From NCBI GenBank assembly GCA_003255025.1, contig QANY01003934.1, positions 434,001 through 498,000 of the forward strand: a stretch of 64,000 nt of DNA, in the 5' to 3' direction. The translations under genes were made by a program, and so were the position numbers. This DNA comes from Datisca glomerata. Its lineage: Eukaryota; Streptophyta; Magnoliopsida; Cucurbitales; Datiscaceae. This document shows, in pieces, positions 48,590 to 61,199 of the stretch. The notes beneath the pieces were generated by a model, which was not told the DNA's origin, made no database searches, and was given only the letters and a program-made list of their open reading frames with translations. Within the stretch, counting starts at the first letter, position 1. Each line of letters starts with the position of its first letter.

Positions 48590-50080
48590 CTTGCTTTACT
48601 GCCTCATCTTCTTCTTCTTTTGTAGTTTCATCCTACTCTTCCCCCTTTTTGGCTTCCTCCTCTTGGTTTCCCTCCTCCTCTTCCTTTTTTCCTTCATCCC
48701 TCCAGGTTTGAAGAATGACTTCAGGAAATGCAGACATGAAGGGATTTGTGAAATTCTTCTGGAGGAATTTCTTCAATGCCATATCTCTCTCTTGAACATA
48801 CTCCCAATAAGTTCGATGTTGCAGCTGCTGTTGCTGCAGCAAACTTTCAATTCTCCTTTGAGAAGCCTTTTAAATCTTTGCTTCATCATACAATGCACAC
48901 AAAGTCAAGTAAACACCTGTCAAATCAGATTCATAAAAAAAGGGTGCCTGTGGGGCGAGATGAAGATGCCCTAGCATCACTTGGTCCTTTAGTTTTCTCA
49001 TTCTTGAACCGCTGAATTGCATATAAATTAACGGGACATCTATTTACCAATCTCTCAACATCATCCATAAATGAGATCTTATGAGCAATGCAAACCTTTG
49101 TTATCAGACAAGGGAAAAATAATGAACATATTCTCCTATGGGCAACAGTTTTTAGCTTTTTCAACAAAACATTTCCAACATTAGTTGTTTTTTTTAGAAA
49201 GAATACAATGCAATAAGATGAGCCTATCCTGTGTTACTGTTTGAATGTGGGTGGTGGGAATCATAGCATGACGCAGGAAATTGTATCATATTTTGGCACT
49301 GCGCCACGTAGTGCCAAGAACAATGAGTATGTCTTAATCCCTTCAACTAAGGCATTGAGCCACGTAGTGCCAGGTATAATGAGATCTTTTAGCATAGCTT
49401 CTAAGTTAGAATCAATAATATTTTACAAATTCCAGAGTATTCGTCACTAGCATCAGACAATCTTAAAATATCATTTATTCTTTCAGTAGTTGCAGTTACC
49501 TTTGTTTCTCTAAGGGTTACCTTTGTTTCTCTAAGGGTTACCTTTGTCTCATTGAGGTTGAAGTTGGCGTGGAACACCCGCATGAGCGGCACAAAGATGG
49601 TCTCATGGTGGTCATAAAACTTTTCCTGCACCCTCATTTTGATGATGTCGGAATTTTTTTACGAAAGTCCTAGGGTTGGGCCATTTCGAATCAAGAACCC
49701 TTTTTCCTCATGAAACTTACGGTTACAGATTTCCTCTTCATACTTTATTTATGCCTCTTCACTGGTGAACTTCTCAATATGCGAGAAGAGCTTCCTTGCT
49801 TTTATTTACTTTTTAGGGTCGGTGGCTTTTGAGAACAGCGTTATTAGACTTCTAAAACTTTTGGACAGAGGGCTAGAGTCTGAAGATAACTTGCTTTTGA
49901 AAAAAAGGGTTTCGTGTAGGGCAAAGAGGAGAACCACCTTTACTTTTAAAGGCACACGGCATGCATCTCCTTCTGACATGTGTCTTTCTCCGAGCGGCTA
50001 AATCCTGCAACATAAAAAAAAGACGCTTCAGATTTTGGGGTAAAGATTCACAAATTTTAGATTTCATTCTACTAAAGTAG
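48590..50080 (-). pseudogene. Athila env-like (third ORF) remains
   Basis: Short minus-strand segments fit the Athila third ORF, the so-called env-like or plant transposon protein. HETIFVPLMRVFHANFNLNE lies at 49637-49401 with a TTERINDILRLSD block, and RICSLFFPCLITKVCIAHK lies at 49167-48931. A Glu/Lys-rich tail lies near 48842-48633. A 21-bp unit (GTTACCTTTGTTTCTCTAAGG) is repeated three times at 49495-49557, giving Arg-Glu-Thr-Lys-Val-Thr-Leu repeats. Stops and frame changes interrupt it. Confidence 0.65.
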
Positions 50081-51218
50081 TGTTGGAATCGGATCGACGG
50101 GTGGTGGCTTTAAAAAAATTAAATCTTTCAAAACTTTAGGGATTGAAAACAAAAATAATTGTGACTTCATGGTTTCAATAAAACTTTTAAACCTTTTAAT
50201 GAAAAAACACTTTTTGTTATTAGATCTATTATATACCTATACATTAAATTTAAGGCATATAAAAATATGAATTATACCTTTTGTAGTTTATCAAGCGCCT
50301 TTGCAAATAACGAACTTGTAATCCTACGAACAACATACTATGAGATCCACACCAAGATCTCTCAAACCAATCCTCAAATACACTAAGATGTGTGTGGACA
50401 CGTAGAATAATTCAAAGATATTTTTATGTCTCTAAATGTACTCAACATATGAGATCTAGAGATTTGGAGAAAGACTAATGTGAGATACAACTCGGAGAAG
50501 ATCAGGAAAACTCACAGAGATTTTTTTATTAACCTTCTAATCACCCAGTTACTCACACTAAGGCCAATTGAATAATATCTATCTATATGTTCTAGGTCAA
50601 GACCCATCAGATTCTTAGAGACTTTCATAATAATAAATTAATTAAAAATGTGTCATTGTAGTGGGATCCACTACAATTGAGCCAACACTATAGTGTCATG
50701 TGGCACTACAATGTTCGGCGTGTCATTGTAGTGCGACGTGATACTACAGTAACTCATGTCAATCTCTGATTCAAAAATCAGAGATTGAGATGTGACAGCC
50801 TAATATGCCACGTGATAATTATCCTATAATTTATATTTATATGAATCGAATAAATATTTAGATATCAATTAATTTAAAATTAACTTAACTGATTTTTCAA
50901 TCAATTATATTATCTGTTAATTAACAGATTAGATAAACCAAATCAAATCAATATCTCATAATAATTTAATATTATTTAACTTCATAAATTAAATATTATG
51001 TCTCACTAATCGATCAATATTAAATTAATCGATATTATTATTTATTTATAATTTTTAAAATTTTAATAAATAATATTATTAATTAATATCACATAAATAT
51101 CTCATAATTATATATTTGCCCCAGAAATTTAATTCTTTATGCAAGCTAGTCCTTTTCTCATATCCTGAAATATTCACACCCTAAGCTGTGTAGTACAGAG
51201 GTGACTCGGGGACCATGG
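50081..51218 (-). repeat. Truncated 3' LTR of the nested Copia
   Basis: Aligns to 54686 onward, including AACGAACTTGTAATCC, GATCCACACCAAGATCT and GTAGTACAGAGGTGACTCGG. It stops after GACCATG, where the partner continues for roughly another kilobase. Confidence 0.85.
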
Positions 51219-51221
51219 ACC

Positions 51222-51972
51222 ATCTGATCGAAGTGTTTTCAAATATTTACTTAATTACTTTTCAGCTTCGGCTTTGAAATCTTTAAACTTTCCAAAAGTT
51301 TCAGACTTTCTACGCATTAGGTAAGTATAACTATATCTAGAGTAATCGTCAATAAATGTGACGAAATACACATACCCACCTATAGCTTGTACATTAATCG
51401 ATCGACAGACATCACTATGTACCAGCTCAAGTGATTTTTTGGCTCTTTGACCCTTTCTAAAGAAAGGTCTCTTGGTCATTTACCTTCTAGAAAAGATTCA
51501 CAAACTGAAAGAGTCCCAACTTTTAGTTATCTCAAAGTATCATGCTTTGTTAAACAGTTTAATCTATCTAGATTAATGTGTCCCAACCTAAGATACCATA
51601 TATATGTGTCATCATCATGAGAAACTCTTTGCCATTTGTTACTTTTAGGATTTTCTACTTTAAACAATTCCAAATTATTTAACACACGTTCAACCGGTTT
51701 AAGCATATACAATCCATTCGAAACTTTTGAATGATAAATATTAAATTCATTCTTCGAAATAATAAACTGATTATTAATAAGAAAATATCAAATAATTGTT
51801 CATGTAGTAATGATAAAGAAATAAAATTTCTCGAAAAAGAAGGAATAAAATAAACATTGTTCAAAACAAGAAAATTATTTCTAAAGCTTAAACGGACTAT
51901 CCCTAATGCTTTTGTTGGCACGAGCGCACCACTATCAACTCTTATTATCACCTCGCCATTAGCCGACTTCAT
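51222..51972 (-). pseudogene. Nested Copia protease-end, pre-integrase and integrase N-part
   Basis: Reads VDSGALVPTKALGIVRLSFR and VYFIPSFSRNFISLSLL, then VSHDDDTYIWYLRLGHINLDR (the pre-integrase HxxH-type region) and AIGGYVYFVTFIDDYSRYSYTYLM. It runs out at LKTLRSDG, where the next residues would be the integrase RGGEY block, and joins LTR sequence. Confidence 0.8.
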
Positions 51973-52089
51973 TTAAGAATCAAGAATCTGTAAAGAAGAA
52001 CATACGTAGTTAGTGGCTCCTGAATCCAATATCCAGGATGGCAAATCATATTCCACTAAACAAGCTTCAAGTACAAGTAAATCACATTT

Positions 52090-52941
52090 ACCTTTCTTTT
52101 TCAACTCAGAGTGATACTTGGTACAGTTTCTCTTCCAGTGACTTTCAACTCTATAGTGAAAACACTTTCCTTTGATTTTTATGTCACCTTTATGCTTCTT
52201 GGCCTTGGATGAGTTTTTGGGTTTCTATATTCTTTTGTTCTTACTCTTGTCCTTACCATTGTTCTTCTTCCTTTTGTTTTTCTTAACAACATTGGAAGAA
52301 GGCTTTTGCTCAACAACCTTTGCCTCGCCCTCTTTGGTCATACTCTTGTTGAGTGAATCAAAAGTCTATAGTTGATTCAACAATTGAGTCATGTTGAATT
52401 TTAACTTATTTATAACATAGTTGGTGGTGAACGTAAAAAAAACTTGTGTGAGCGATTCAAGTATAATGCTAACTTGAGTTAACTTATCAATGGTAGCGCC
52501 ATGTACTTCTACCTCACGAATTATGTTGATCATGTTCAAAACATGTTCACGCACAGAAGTACATTTCTTCATCTTAGTAGTCATGTAGCTCCTAGTAGCC
52601 CATGACGACTTTGATAAGACTGTTGTCCAAACATTACATGTAGAGATTCCATAATCTCATAGGTTGTTTTCATGCTTCATGCTTGATTCTCATAACATCA
52701 TTCATGCTCACAAACATGTAGCACTTAGCTTTATTGTTGGACATAATCCAAGAATCAAATTTGTCCGTAACATTCTTAAGGGCATTGGCAGCGGGCTCCT
52801 CAGAACATTCTTCAGTGAAACAAACTTTGCATTATCACATATTAGCATCAAATTTAAATTTGACTTCCATCTTATGAAGTTATCACCATTAAGTTTTTCA
52901 AACGCGAGTAAAGCAGTAATAGAGTTGTCCATGGTAGACAT
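52090..52941 (-). pseudogene. Nested Copia gag
   Basis: The start MSTMDNSITALLAFEKLNGD with NFIRWKSNLNLMLICDNAKF (52941-52708) is typical of Copia gag. HVLNMINIIREVEVHGATID (52584-52366) follows. Then come Lys-rich sequence and a CCHC-like stretch near 52140. Several stops break the frame. Confidence 0.75.
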
Positions 52942-54685
52942 TAATAACTAAAAAATAGAACATACGTAATTAAATATAATTAAAATAAATATCAAGAAAT
53001 TTGGAAAGAAAATGTGATGTATGAATGCAACATATCAAACACATAAACTTAACAATTACTAATCTACGATAAGACAACCTAATAATTAATGTGCCGCCTT
53101 AGGGTCACTCAGATTAATTTTAAACTGTCTATGAGACATCTCATCCTTATTTATTAAAACTTAAAGTATCTCATATTTTCTATTTTAACAATAAGGTATC
53201 ACTTATTTGGTCAAGTCACAATTATCCACTCGAAGCTTAACTGCGACTTTGTGAGTGTAACCCGTTATTTCAAATTCCATGACTTGATTTAGAATATGTC
53301 ACCTTAGGGTAGGTCAAGTCTAAACTACATCACTTAGTCCTATCTTTTTAAGAAGTTCAACCTTGATATTGATAAAGTTTGAAACATTCCTTAGCGGGGT
53401 GAAAACAAAGCCATCTCGAGGCCCTCTTTGTATCTCACGGTGTTGTACTAATAATGGAGACCATAAGTTACATTGACATGTCAACCTTCTTACAATCACT
53501 ATTTTTATAATTGATATGTTTCTATTTTAACTAATTAATTAATTCTAAATTAATTACTAGTTAAATAACTCTATGAATGTAAAATTAATTATTATCCCAA
53601 TCTAATTGGTCTAAGTTCATTTAGCCTTCTAAAGAGTTTAAGTTAACGTTAGGTTAACTTAGAATAACTAATTAATAATATTCATCAAACTTTAATGTGG
53701 AGGTTATCCTAAAGGTTACTAAGGCCTTTAGTGTGGTGTGATTACCAAATTTAACACGTTAAAATTTAGCAGTTTACATACAATTGATTTTTTAAAGCAA
53801 TTCAAATAAACACATTAGGAGAGCCCTAATCAATCACGTTTCCAATGACGAGATGCATGATTAAACAAAACTATGTGGAGTTTCATGCATGGCATATGAT
53901 AGACTAATGCATGGTCATGTTATCAACCAAATTAATAATTGTTTAATTAAACAATAAAATAAATAAATGATGAATCGAGTGACTATTGTGTATTTTTAAA
54001 TTTTAACCTTTGAAAAATAGAAATAATTATAAAATGGACTTCAAGAATACATATTTCCAAAATAGCTTCTTTTCCACCAAAGGTTTATCTTCATAATTTT
54101 CAAGCGTTAATCAAAACTCTTTTAATTAGGATAAATTATTTTTTTCTAATTAAACAATCTCATTAATTATCTTTTTAAAATTAATTGAATTTGATTAGTT
54201 AAAAAATAATTTGATGACTCATCAAACTTGGGTCAAACCTAATCAATTAATTAATTTTAATTTTTAAAAAAGTAAAATGGATAACTATCTTTTTAAATTT
54301 CAAAATTCAAAATTTAAAAGATAAAACATAGGATTAAAATAAAACATATTGCCGGTGCCGGTGCCAAAATTCTTATTTCTCTTTTCTTCTTCTCGTTCAT
54401 CTCGTGTGTTCTTCGTCTTCTCGCATACGGAATTTTTACAACATAATATTCACAATAAAAATTACAAAAATTCTATTGACCCAAAATGGCTTACACAAGA
54501 TCTAAGAAAAATAAAGAACTCTAAACCCAAAAGTCACCCTACAATTAACGATTCATCATTATACCATTAATTCAAAAAACATAACTATCCATTCATTCAT
54601 ACATATCAAAAAACATGATGAATAATGCAAGAACACCTAGACAGTATTTAATGTATATATAGATAAAGACCGCTCTGATACAAAT
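52942..54685 (-). other. Long 5' leader of the nested Copia, with primer site
   Basis: About 1.7 kb between 5' LTR and gag with no protein I recognise. Next to the LTR the minus strand reads TTTGTATCAGAGCGGTC (54683-54667), an initiator-Met primer-site variant. Confidence 0.6.
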
Positions 54686-56800
54686 TGTTGAAATAAAATA
54701 TGATTGAAAACAAAAATGATTATGACGCCACAGTTTAAAAAAAAACTTATAAACCTTTTAATGAAAAAATACTTTTTCTCCTTAGATCCATTATATATCT
54801 ACATTAAATATAAGATATACAAAGATATAAATTATACCTCTTGTAGTCCATCAAGTGCCCTTGTAAACAACGAACTTGTAATCCCACGAACAACAGACTG
54901 CAAGATCCACACCAAGATCTTTCAAGTCAATCCTCAAACACACTAGGATATGCGAGAGCACGTAGAATAAATCAGAGACACTTTTCATTTTTTATCTGTA
55001 CTCAACACATGAGATCTAGAGATTTGGAGAAGGACTATTGTGAGACAAAGCTTAGAGAAAATTACAAAAACTCACATAGCTTGCTGGTTAACCTTTTAAT
55101 CACCCAATTGCTTAGACTGAAACCAATAAAATAATATCTATTTATATCTTCTAGGTCAAGTCTTATCAGATTTTTAGAGATTTTTAAAATAATAAATTAA
55201 TTATAAATGTGACATTGTAGTGGATCCACTACAATAAAGCTAACACTACAGTAACCCATGGTAATCTCTAATTCACGGCACTGCTGATTCACGGCACCAC
55301 TGTAGTGTCGTATGACACTTCACTGTGTCATTTGTTACTATAGTGCCACGTGACACTACAATAACTCATGCCAATATCTAATTCAAAAATCAGAACTAAA
55401 ATGTTGTTGTCTTATATGCCACGTGGCAATGATCCTATAATTTATTATATATATGAACCAGATAAATATCTAGATATTAGTTAATTCAAATTAACTTATT
55501 TGATCTCTCGATCAATTATCTTATATGTTAGTTAACTGATTATATAAACCAAATCAAATCAATATCTCATAATGATTTAATATTATTTAACTTCATAAAT
55601 CAAATACTCTGCCTCACTAATTGATTAAGGTTAAATTAATCGATATTATTATTTATTTGTAGTTTATGAAAATTACAATAAATATTATTAATTAATTGAT
55701 AATTAATTAATATCACATGATTGTCTCATAATTATATACTTACCCCGAAAATTTAATTATTATGCAAGCTAATCTTTTTTCTCATGTCTTGAAATATTCA
55801 CACCCTAAACTCTGTAGTACAGAGGTGACTCGGAGACCATGAACTCATAATTCTAAGCTCAAATAAATATGATTATTAAATAAACTCTTTTATTAAATTA
55901 TTAAATGTACTCCACTATAAATATGAAATTGCACTCTTAGTAATTACAAAATATATTGACAGAGTATTCTCGTGTAATCCATTAATATAATCACTTCATG
56001 TAGTTCTTCCCTTCAATTATTGGTTAGTAAATTAAAACTGGTCAAAATTATAGTTTTACCATTCTAATTACCTTTTGATCCTTAAGTACTATTAATTTAC
56101 TAGTGAATGGTCAGTTTATAATCGTATTATAAATTTGAGCTCAATAACCATTTAGTTCTAGAACTAACACTTATGAGAACCAATATACGATCCATTAAGA
56201 AAATTTGGTTTCCAAATCGTTTAAGATCATGTTTCCAGCCATCCATATCACTGAATCTCTAAATAAAATGTCACTAGTTTGTTTTACAAACAAACTTTAA
56301 CGAGTGAATCAGAAGACCTAGTTGACATGCATAAGAGTTCATGACTACTCAAGATTCAGACTCATCTAAATATGATCATTAGTTTTGATGTGTATTAAAT
56401 TTTTATGATAAACGGTAAGTTAATAAAGATATTAATCCACATTGATTTTGTCCTATATAATCTAATTATATAAAGTAGATTCACTAAGATGTTTATCCAC
56501 ATCAGTGATCCGGATCTAGATCACATGCATTCATGATACTTAGTAAATCGTACTAGCAACCATTCATTAAAGATTACATACTTTAATATGTTGCGGACTA
56601 TTTTATTTATTATCTATTATCTTAATTCTCTCATACTTATACAAGATCATAGTCTCATTAATTAATATAGAATTATTAGATATTTATAAATATAAATTAT
56701 TCAACAATAATTTAAAAGAATAATTATAAGAAAAATAAGGTTTCATTAATTTCATATTAAAATTGTCTAAACACATGCTTTGAAGGCATTATGCCTAACA
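54686..56800 (-). repeat. 5' LTR of the nested Copia (2.1 kb)
   Basis: Starts TGTTGAAATA and ends GCCTAACA on the plus strand. It is unusually long for Copia. Only its first 1.15 kb has a partner in this window. Confidence 0.75.
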
Positions 56801-57140
56801 AATAAATCCCTAAATATCTGCTGAGTTGGCATTTACTGAAGCGACAGTTTCTCCTTTTGCCAACTGCTTCTTTTCACGGGCCCCACTTAGAGAAACTCCC
56901 TGCAAAATAAATATTCTCCACCTTTTTAAGGATAAAGCATCCCACAATATCCTTAGCCCGGGCCAGAATATTCCCAAGCATCTTTCCTTAAATAGAAAAT
57001 TCTTTAGTTTGAACTTAAAATTAACCTAACTTGCTGCTACACTAAAAACAAAAACTAACTAATTAAAATAATATAATTTAAAAGCAAATAATTTAAAATT
57101 ATCTTTGGGCTGCCTCATAAAAGCGCTTGGTTTAAAGTCT
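56801..57140. other. Athila spacer between integrase and env-like region
   Basis: No coding sequence recognised; this sequence was adjacent to 50080 before the Copia insertion. Confidence 0.45.
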
Positions 57141-58460
57141 TCAAACTGACTTCACATTACGCATAATTTCTTTCTTAGTTGAATTAAGGAGCCCACAATG
57201 CTGGACTCTTTGCCCATTTACCTTAAACTCTTTTCCAGATTTTTCATCAAGTAATTCCACAGCTCCACGGGGGTACACTCTCATCAATTTAGATAGTCCA
57301 GACCACCTGGACTTCAAATTTTCAAGAAATAACTTTAGTCTTGAGTTATAAAATAAAACGTTTCCCATGGCCTAAGCTCTCTGCTCACTATCCTCTTATC
57401 ATGCCACATCTCTATTCATTCTTTTTAGAGTTTAGCATTTTCATAAGAGAATATTATGACTCCTCCAGTTCATTTAATTGTAAAGCCCTTTGACTTCCAG
57501 CAGCCTGTAAATCCAAATTCAACCTTTTGATAGCCCAGAAGGACTTTTATTGTAGCTCTAGAGGTAAGTGGCAAGCTTTCTCAAATAACAACTTGTAACG
57601 GGACATCCCTAATGATGTCTTGTAAGCTGTTCTATATGCCCATAAAGCTTCATCAAGCTGAAGAGATCAATCTTTCATGCTGGGGTTGACTACTTTTTCC
57701 AAAATTCCTTTGATCTCACTACTTGAAAGTTTAACTTGCTCACTGATTTGGGGATGATATGTTGTGGCACTCCATATTTTTCCAACAATCCTTCAAACAA
57801 CCTATTGTAGAAGCGTGTCCCTTCATCACTAATAATCACCCTTGGTGTCTCAAATCTGATAAAAATATTATTCTGCACGAACTTCACAACCATATTGGCA
57901 TCATTTGTAACCAATGCTACAACTTCCACCCATTTTGATACATAGTCAACTGCTACAAGAATGTAGAGATTTTCATAAAAGGGAGGGAAATGACCCATGA
58001 AGTCAATTCCCTAGACATTAAAAAACTCTACTTCTAAAATGTTTGTCAAAGGAATTTCTTGTCTTCTAGAGATATTCCCTTTTCTCTTACATTTTTTACA
58101 AGTCTTGACTACTTCTTATGCATCTTTAAACAGTGTAGGCCAATAATACTAGATTGTAAAAATTTTGTAGTTATTATTGAGCCTCCAAAATGCCCTCCAT
58201 ATGGAGAGGAATGTCATTACTTCAGTATTCCCTGTATCTTCTTACAAAACACGTCTTCTAAAAAATTGGTCAGGACCTTGCTTATACAGGAATGGGTCAT
58301 CCCAGTAATAAGTCTTGACTTGCTGGAAGAAAATATTTCTTTCTTGTGCATTAAAATCAGGGGGCATGATTCCAGTAGTAAGGTAATTAACTAGGTCACC
58401 AAACCATGCGGCTTTTGTTGCTATTACCGCAAGCAGCTGTTCATCTAGAAAGGTCTCTGC
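57141..58460 (-). pseudogene. Athila integrase and pol C-terminal region
   Basis: The integrase core reads LYILVAVDYVSKWVEVVALVTN (first Asp), VIISDEGTRFYNRLFEGLLEKYGV (second Asp) and HIIPKSVSKLNFQVVRSKEF, where HPQTNGQ.E-type sequence is expected and is diverged. The C-terminal tail VLFYNSRLKLFLENLKSRWSG with VYPRGAVEL and FKVNGQRVQHC is typical of Athila/Tat pol. Frame changes lie between. Confidence 0.8.
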
Positions 58461-60026
58461 TATAGCAAAATTTGCTTCATCTTTGACTTATGTTTCAAGT
58501 CTGGACAAGTGATCAACCACTCCATTTTCAGTACCTTTCTATCTTTGATTTTCAGATCAAACTCTTGCAGGAGTAGTATCCACCTGATCAGCCTTGGCTT
58601 TGCATCATTCTTTGTAATCAGATACTTTATAGAAGAATGGTCAGTAAACATTGTTACCTTTCTACCAATTAAGTATGATATAAATTTATAAAAAGAAAAC
58701 ACAACTGCCAACAATTCTTTTTTAGTTGCGGTATAATTTAATTGAGCATCAGTTAAAGTCCTACCGGCATAATAAATTGAATGGAAAACTTTACCTCTTC
58801 TATGCCCAAGTATTGTCCCAACTGTAAAATCACTAGCATCACATATTAGTTCAAATGATAGCTCGTAATTAGGAGCTACTATAACAGGTGCAATGATCCA
58901 AGCTTTTTTAGTGCAAGAAAGGCAGTCATACATTCAGTAGAAAAATCAAAAGTTTTACGCTGTTCTTGCAACATGCATAAAGGTTTAGAAATTTTTGAAA
59001 AATCTTTAATGAACCTTCTATAAAAACATGCATGACCTAAAAAGCTTCTAATTCCCTTAATTGAATTAGGAGGAGGCAATTCCTCAATTACTTCAATTTT
59101 TACCTTTAGTGAGACCATGTGCCCTAAAACTATACATTCTTGGACCATGAAATGGCACTTGTCCTAGTTTAGAACAAGATTATTTTCCTGACATCTTTCT
59201 AGGATTTTTTTTAAGTTAGACAAACATGCAATATAAGATTCCCAAAAATAGAGAAATCATACATGAATACCTCAAGAGTCTGCTCTACCATGTTAGTGAA
59301 TATAGCCATCATACATCTCTAAAAGGTTGCTTGAGCGTTGCCTAATCCGAATGGCATTCTCCTGAAAGCAAAAGTGCAAGGGCATGTAAAGGTTGTCTTC
59401 TCTTGGTCTTCTGTTGCTATAGCGATATGGTTATAACCAGAATAGCCATCTAAGAAGCAATAATACTCCTTCCCTACTAGTCTATCCAACATTTGTTCTA
59501 TTAAAGGCAAAGGAAAATGATCTTTCCTTGTTACCTTATTCAATTTGTGATAATCCATGTACACTCTCCAACTACTGACTCTTCTGCTATGAATTAACTC
59601 ATTCTTCTCATTTGCTACAACAGTAAACCCACCCTTTTTTGGTATACACTGAACATGGCTCATCCATGCATTATTTGAAATGGTATAGATGATGCCAGCA
59701 TCCAACCATTTAATGATTTCTTTCTTGACCACTTCCTTCATAATAAGATTCATCCTTATTTGCTAATGAATTGAATTTCTACAACCCTCTTCCAATAAAT
59801 TTTTATGCATGCAGATGGATGGACTCATCCCCTTTATATCTACCATTTGCCAACCAATGGCCTTATTGTACCTTCCCAAAACTTCTAACAACTGTCTTTC
59901 ATGCTCACCGCTCAAGGATGCTGAAATAGGGATAGGCAGTGTGCTATTCACGCCCAAATATACATATTTCACATGAGATGGCATGGGCTTAAGCTCTAGA
60001 AAATGTGGTTCTTCAATGGATCGCAA
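58460..60026 (-). pseudogene. Athila reverse transcriptase and RNase H
   Basis: RT blocks: IIKWLDAGIIYTISNNAWMS, VYMDYHKLNKVTRKDHFPLP, FLDGYSGYNHIAIA, FAFRRMPFGLGNAQATF, then TAG at 59319-59321 in place of Gln, then RCMMAIFTNMVEQTLEVFMYDFS. The active site FMDD is FMYD here (Tyr at 59261-59259), so a catalytic Asp is lost. RNase H follows: [55 protein letters not shown]. Confidence 0.88.
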
Positions 60027-60484
60027 TGATGGTTTAAAGGTTCTCTTTAATAATTGTAAGGCCTCAAGCTATATGTCAAGATTTTCTGTACTTTGCCTTG
60101 TGTCTACCCATGTAATATCGACATCTTCTTCACTGTTATCCTCATCTTGAATCCTTGAATTTGCTTCTAGTAAGTGACCATTGCTACAGCTAACATATAG
60201 CTTTTTAGTCATTATCGAGTCCAACATTGCTACAACATCACAATCCTCCTCCTCCTCTTTTGGAAACTTCATGGCATTGAAAACAATAAAAGTTTTCTCT
60301 TGATCATTCAACCTCATTGTTAATTCTCCTTTTTACATATCAATCATTGTCCTCCCAGTAGCTAGGAAAGGTCTTCCCAATATTAGAGGCACTTCTCAAT
60401 CAGTTCCATAGTCAAGTATGATAAAGTCAGCATGAAAATGAACTTATCCACCTTAACTAGTACATCTTCTATCCTCTATTCAAG

Positions 60485-60790
60485 TTACACAATTGATCTA
60501 TCAGTAAACTGCAAGGTGATTGTGGTAGGCCTAGCTTCACCAATTCCCAAATTTTTGAATATTGATAGAGGCATAAGATTGATATCTGCCCCTAAATCAC
60601 ACAAAGCTCTTACACAATGTGTGCTTCTAATTATGCATGGAATTGTGAAACAACCTAGATATTTCAACTTAGGAGGGATATGGTCCTGGAGGACCAGGCT
60701 GCATTCATGAATTAAAGCTATGTTTTCAAATTCTCCTAGCCTTCTTCTTTTGGTGAGAATGTCTTTCATAAACTTTACATAATTGGGCAT
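60485..60790 (-). CDS. Athila protease region
   Basis: 101 open residues: MPNYVKFMKDILTKRRRLGE, PPKLKYLGCFTIPCII, ALCDLGADINLMPLSIFKNL. The DLGA variant of the aspartic protease site is normal for Athila-like elements. Confidence 0.82.
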   Translation of the reverse strand: MPNYVKFMKDILTKRRRLGEFENIALIHECSLVLQDHIPPKLKYLGCFTIPCIIRSTHCVRALCDLGADINLMPLSIFKNLGIGEARPTTITLQFTDRSIV

Positions 60791-61199
60791 CTATTGCAGT
60801 GCTTCCATAAGAAGTATGTTGATATGGAGTTGCTTCAGAATTTTCATGATTTTATTGAATTGTCCATCCATTTTATTTTTCTGCAATCTTTTCGAAACGG
60901 GAGGCAGAGACCCCTCTACTTCAACTTTTGGCTTCTCTTGAGATTTATGTACTGTTTCTTGAGATGCTGTAACACTTGGCTCTGCTACATCCTTAGTTGA
61001 GCTTCCTTAGTGAATAGCCTTGCAGAGCTCTTTACCTTCCCTACGGGGGTTTTCATTATTACTTGGTAATGTTCCTTGAGGTCTTGAATTGAGATCATTA
61101 GCTAATTGCCCTACTTAGTTCTCTAAGATCTTAATGATAGTGCTTGACATTGCATCACTGCTTCATTCTTCACAATGTACTCCCTCAGAAAAGTTTCCA

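Larger units (their letters stand above)
47171..48590. other. Non-coding 3' internal region of Athila
   Basis: AT-rich. Two related phrases (TTTTTACGCAAATGCCAACA near 47610 and TTTTTACGCGAATGACAACA near 47730, each followed by GGCACTCAGTTACTCA-like sequence) form a diverged direct repeat. It includes the TA and AG microsatellites listed separately. Confidence 0.5.
50081..56800 (-). mobile_element. Ty1/Copia element nested in Athila, with internal deletion
   Basis: Transcribed leftward. The 5' LTR is 54686-56800 (2115 bp, TGTTG...CTAACA). The left LTR copy starts at 50081 (TGTTGG) but matches only to about 51218, where it joins integrase sequence directly. RT, RNase H, PPT and the rest of the 3' LTR are missing. 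Flanking 5-mers are AGTAG (50076-50080) and AATAA (56801-56805), a poor match that allows for G-to-A changes. Confidence 0.82.

Noticed and set aside
48450..48974. Open frame of 174 residues rich in Leu/Phe, membrane-like
   Set aside because: It is antisense to the Athila env-like region and reflects pyrimidine-rich sequence.
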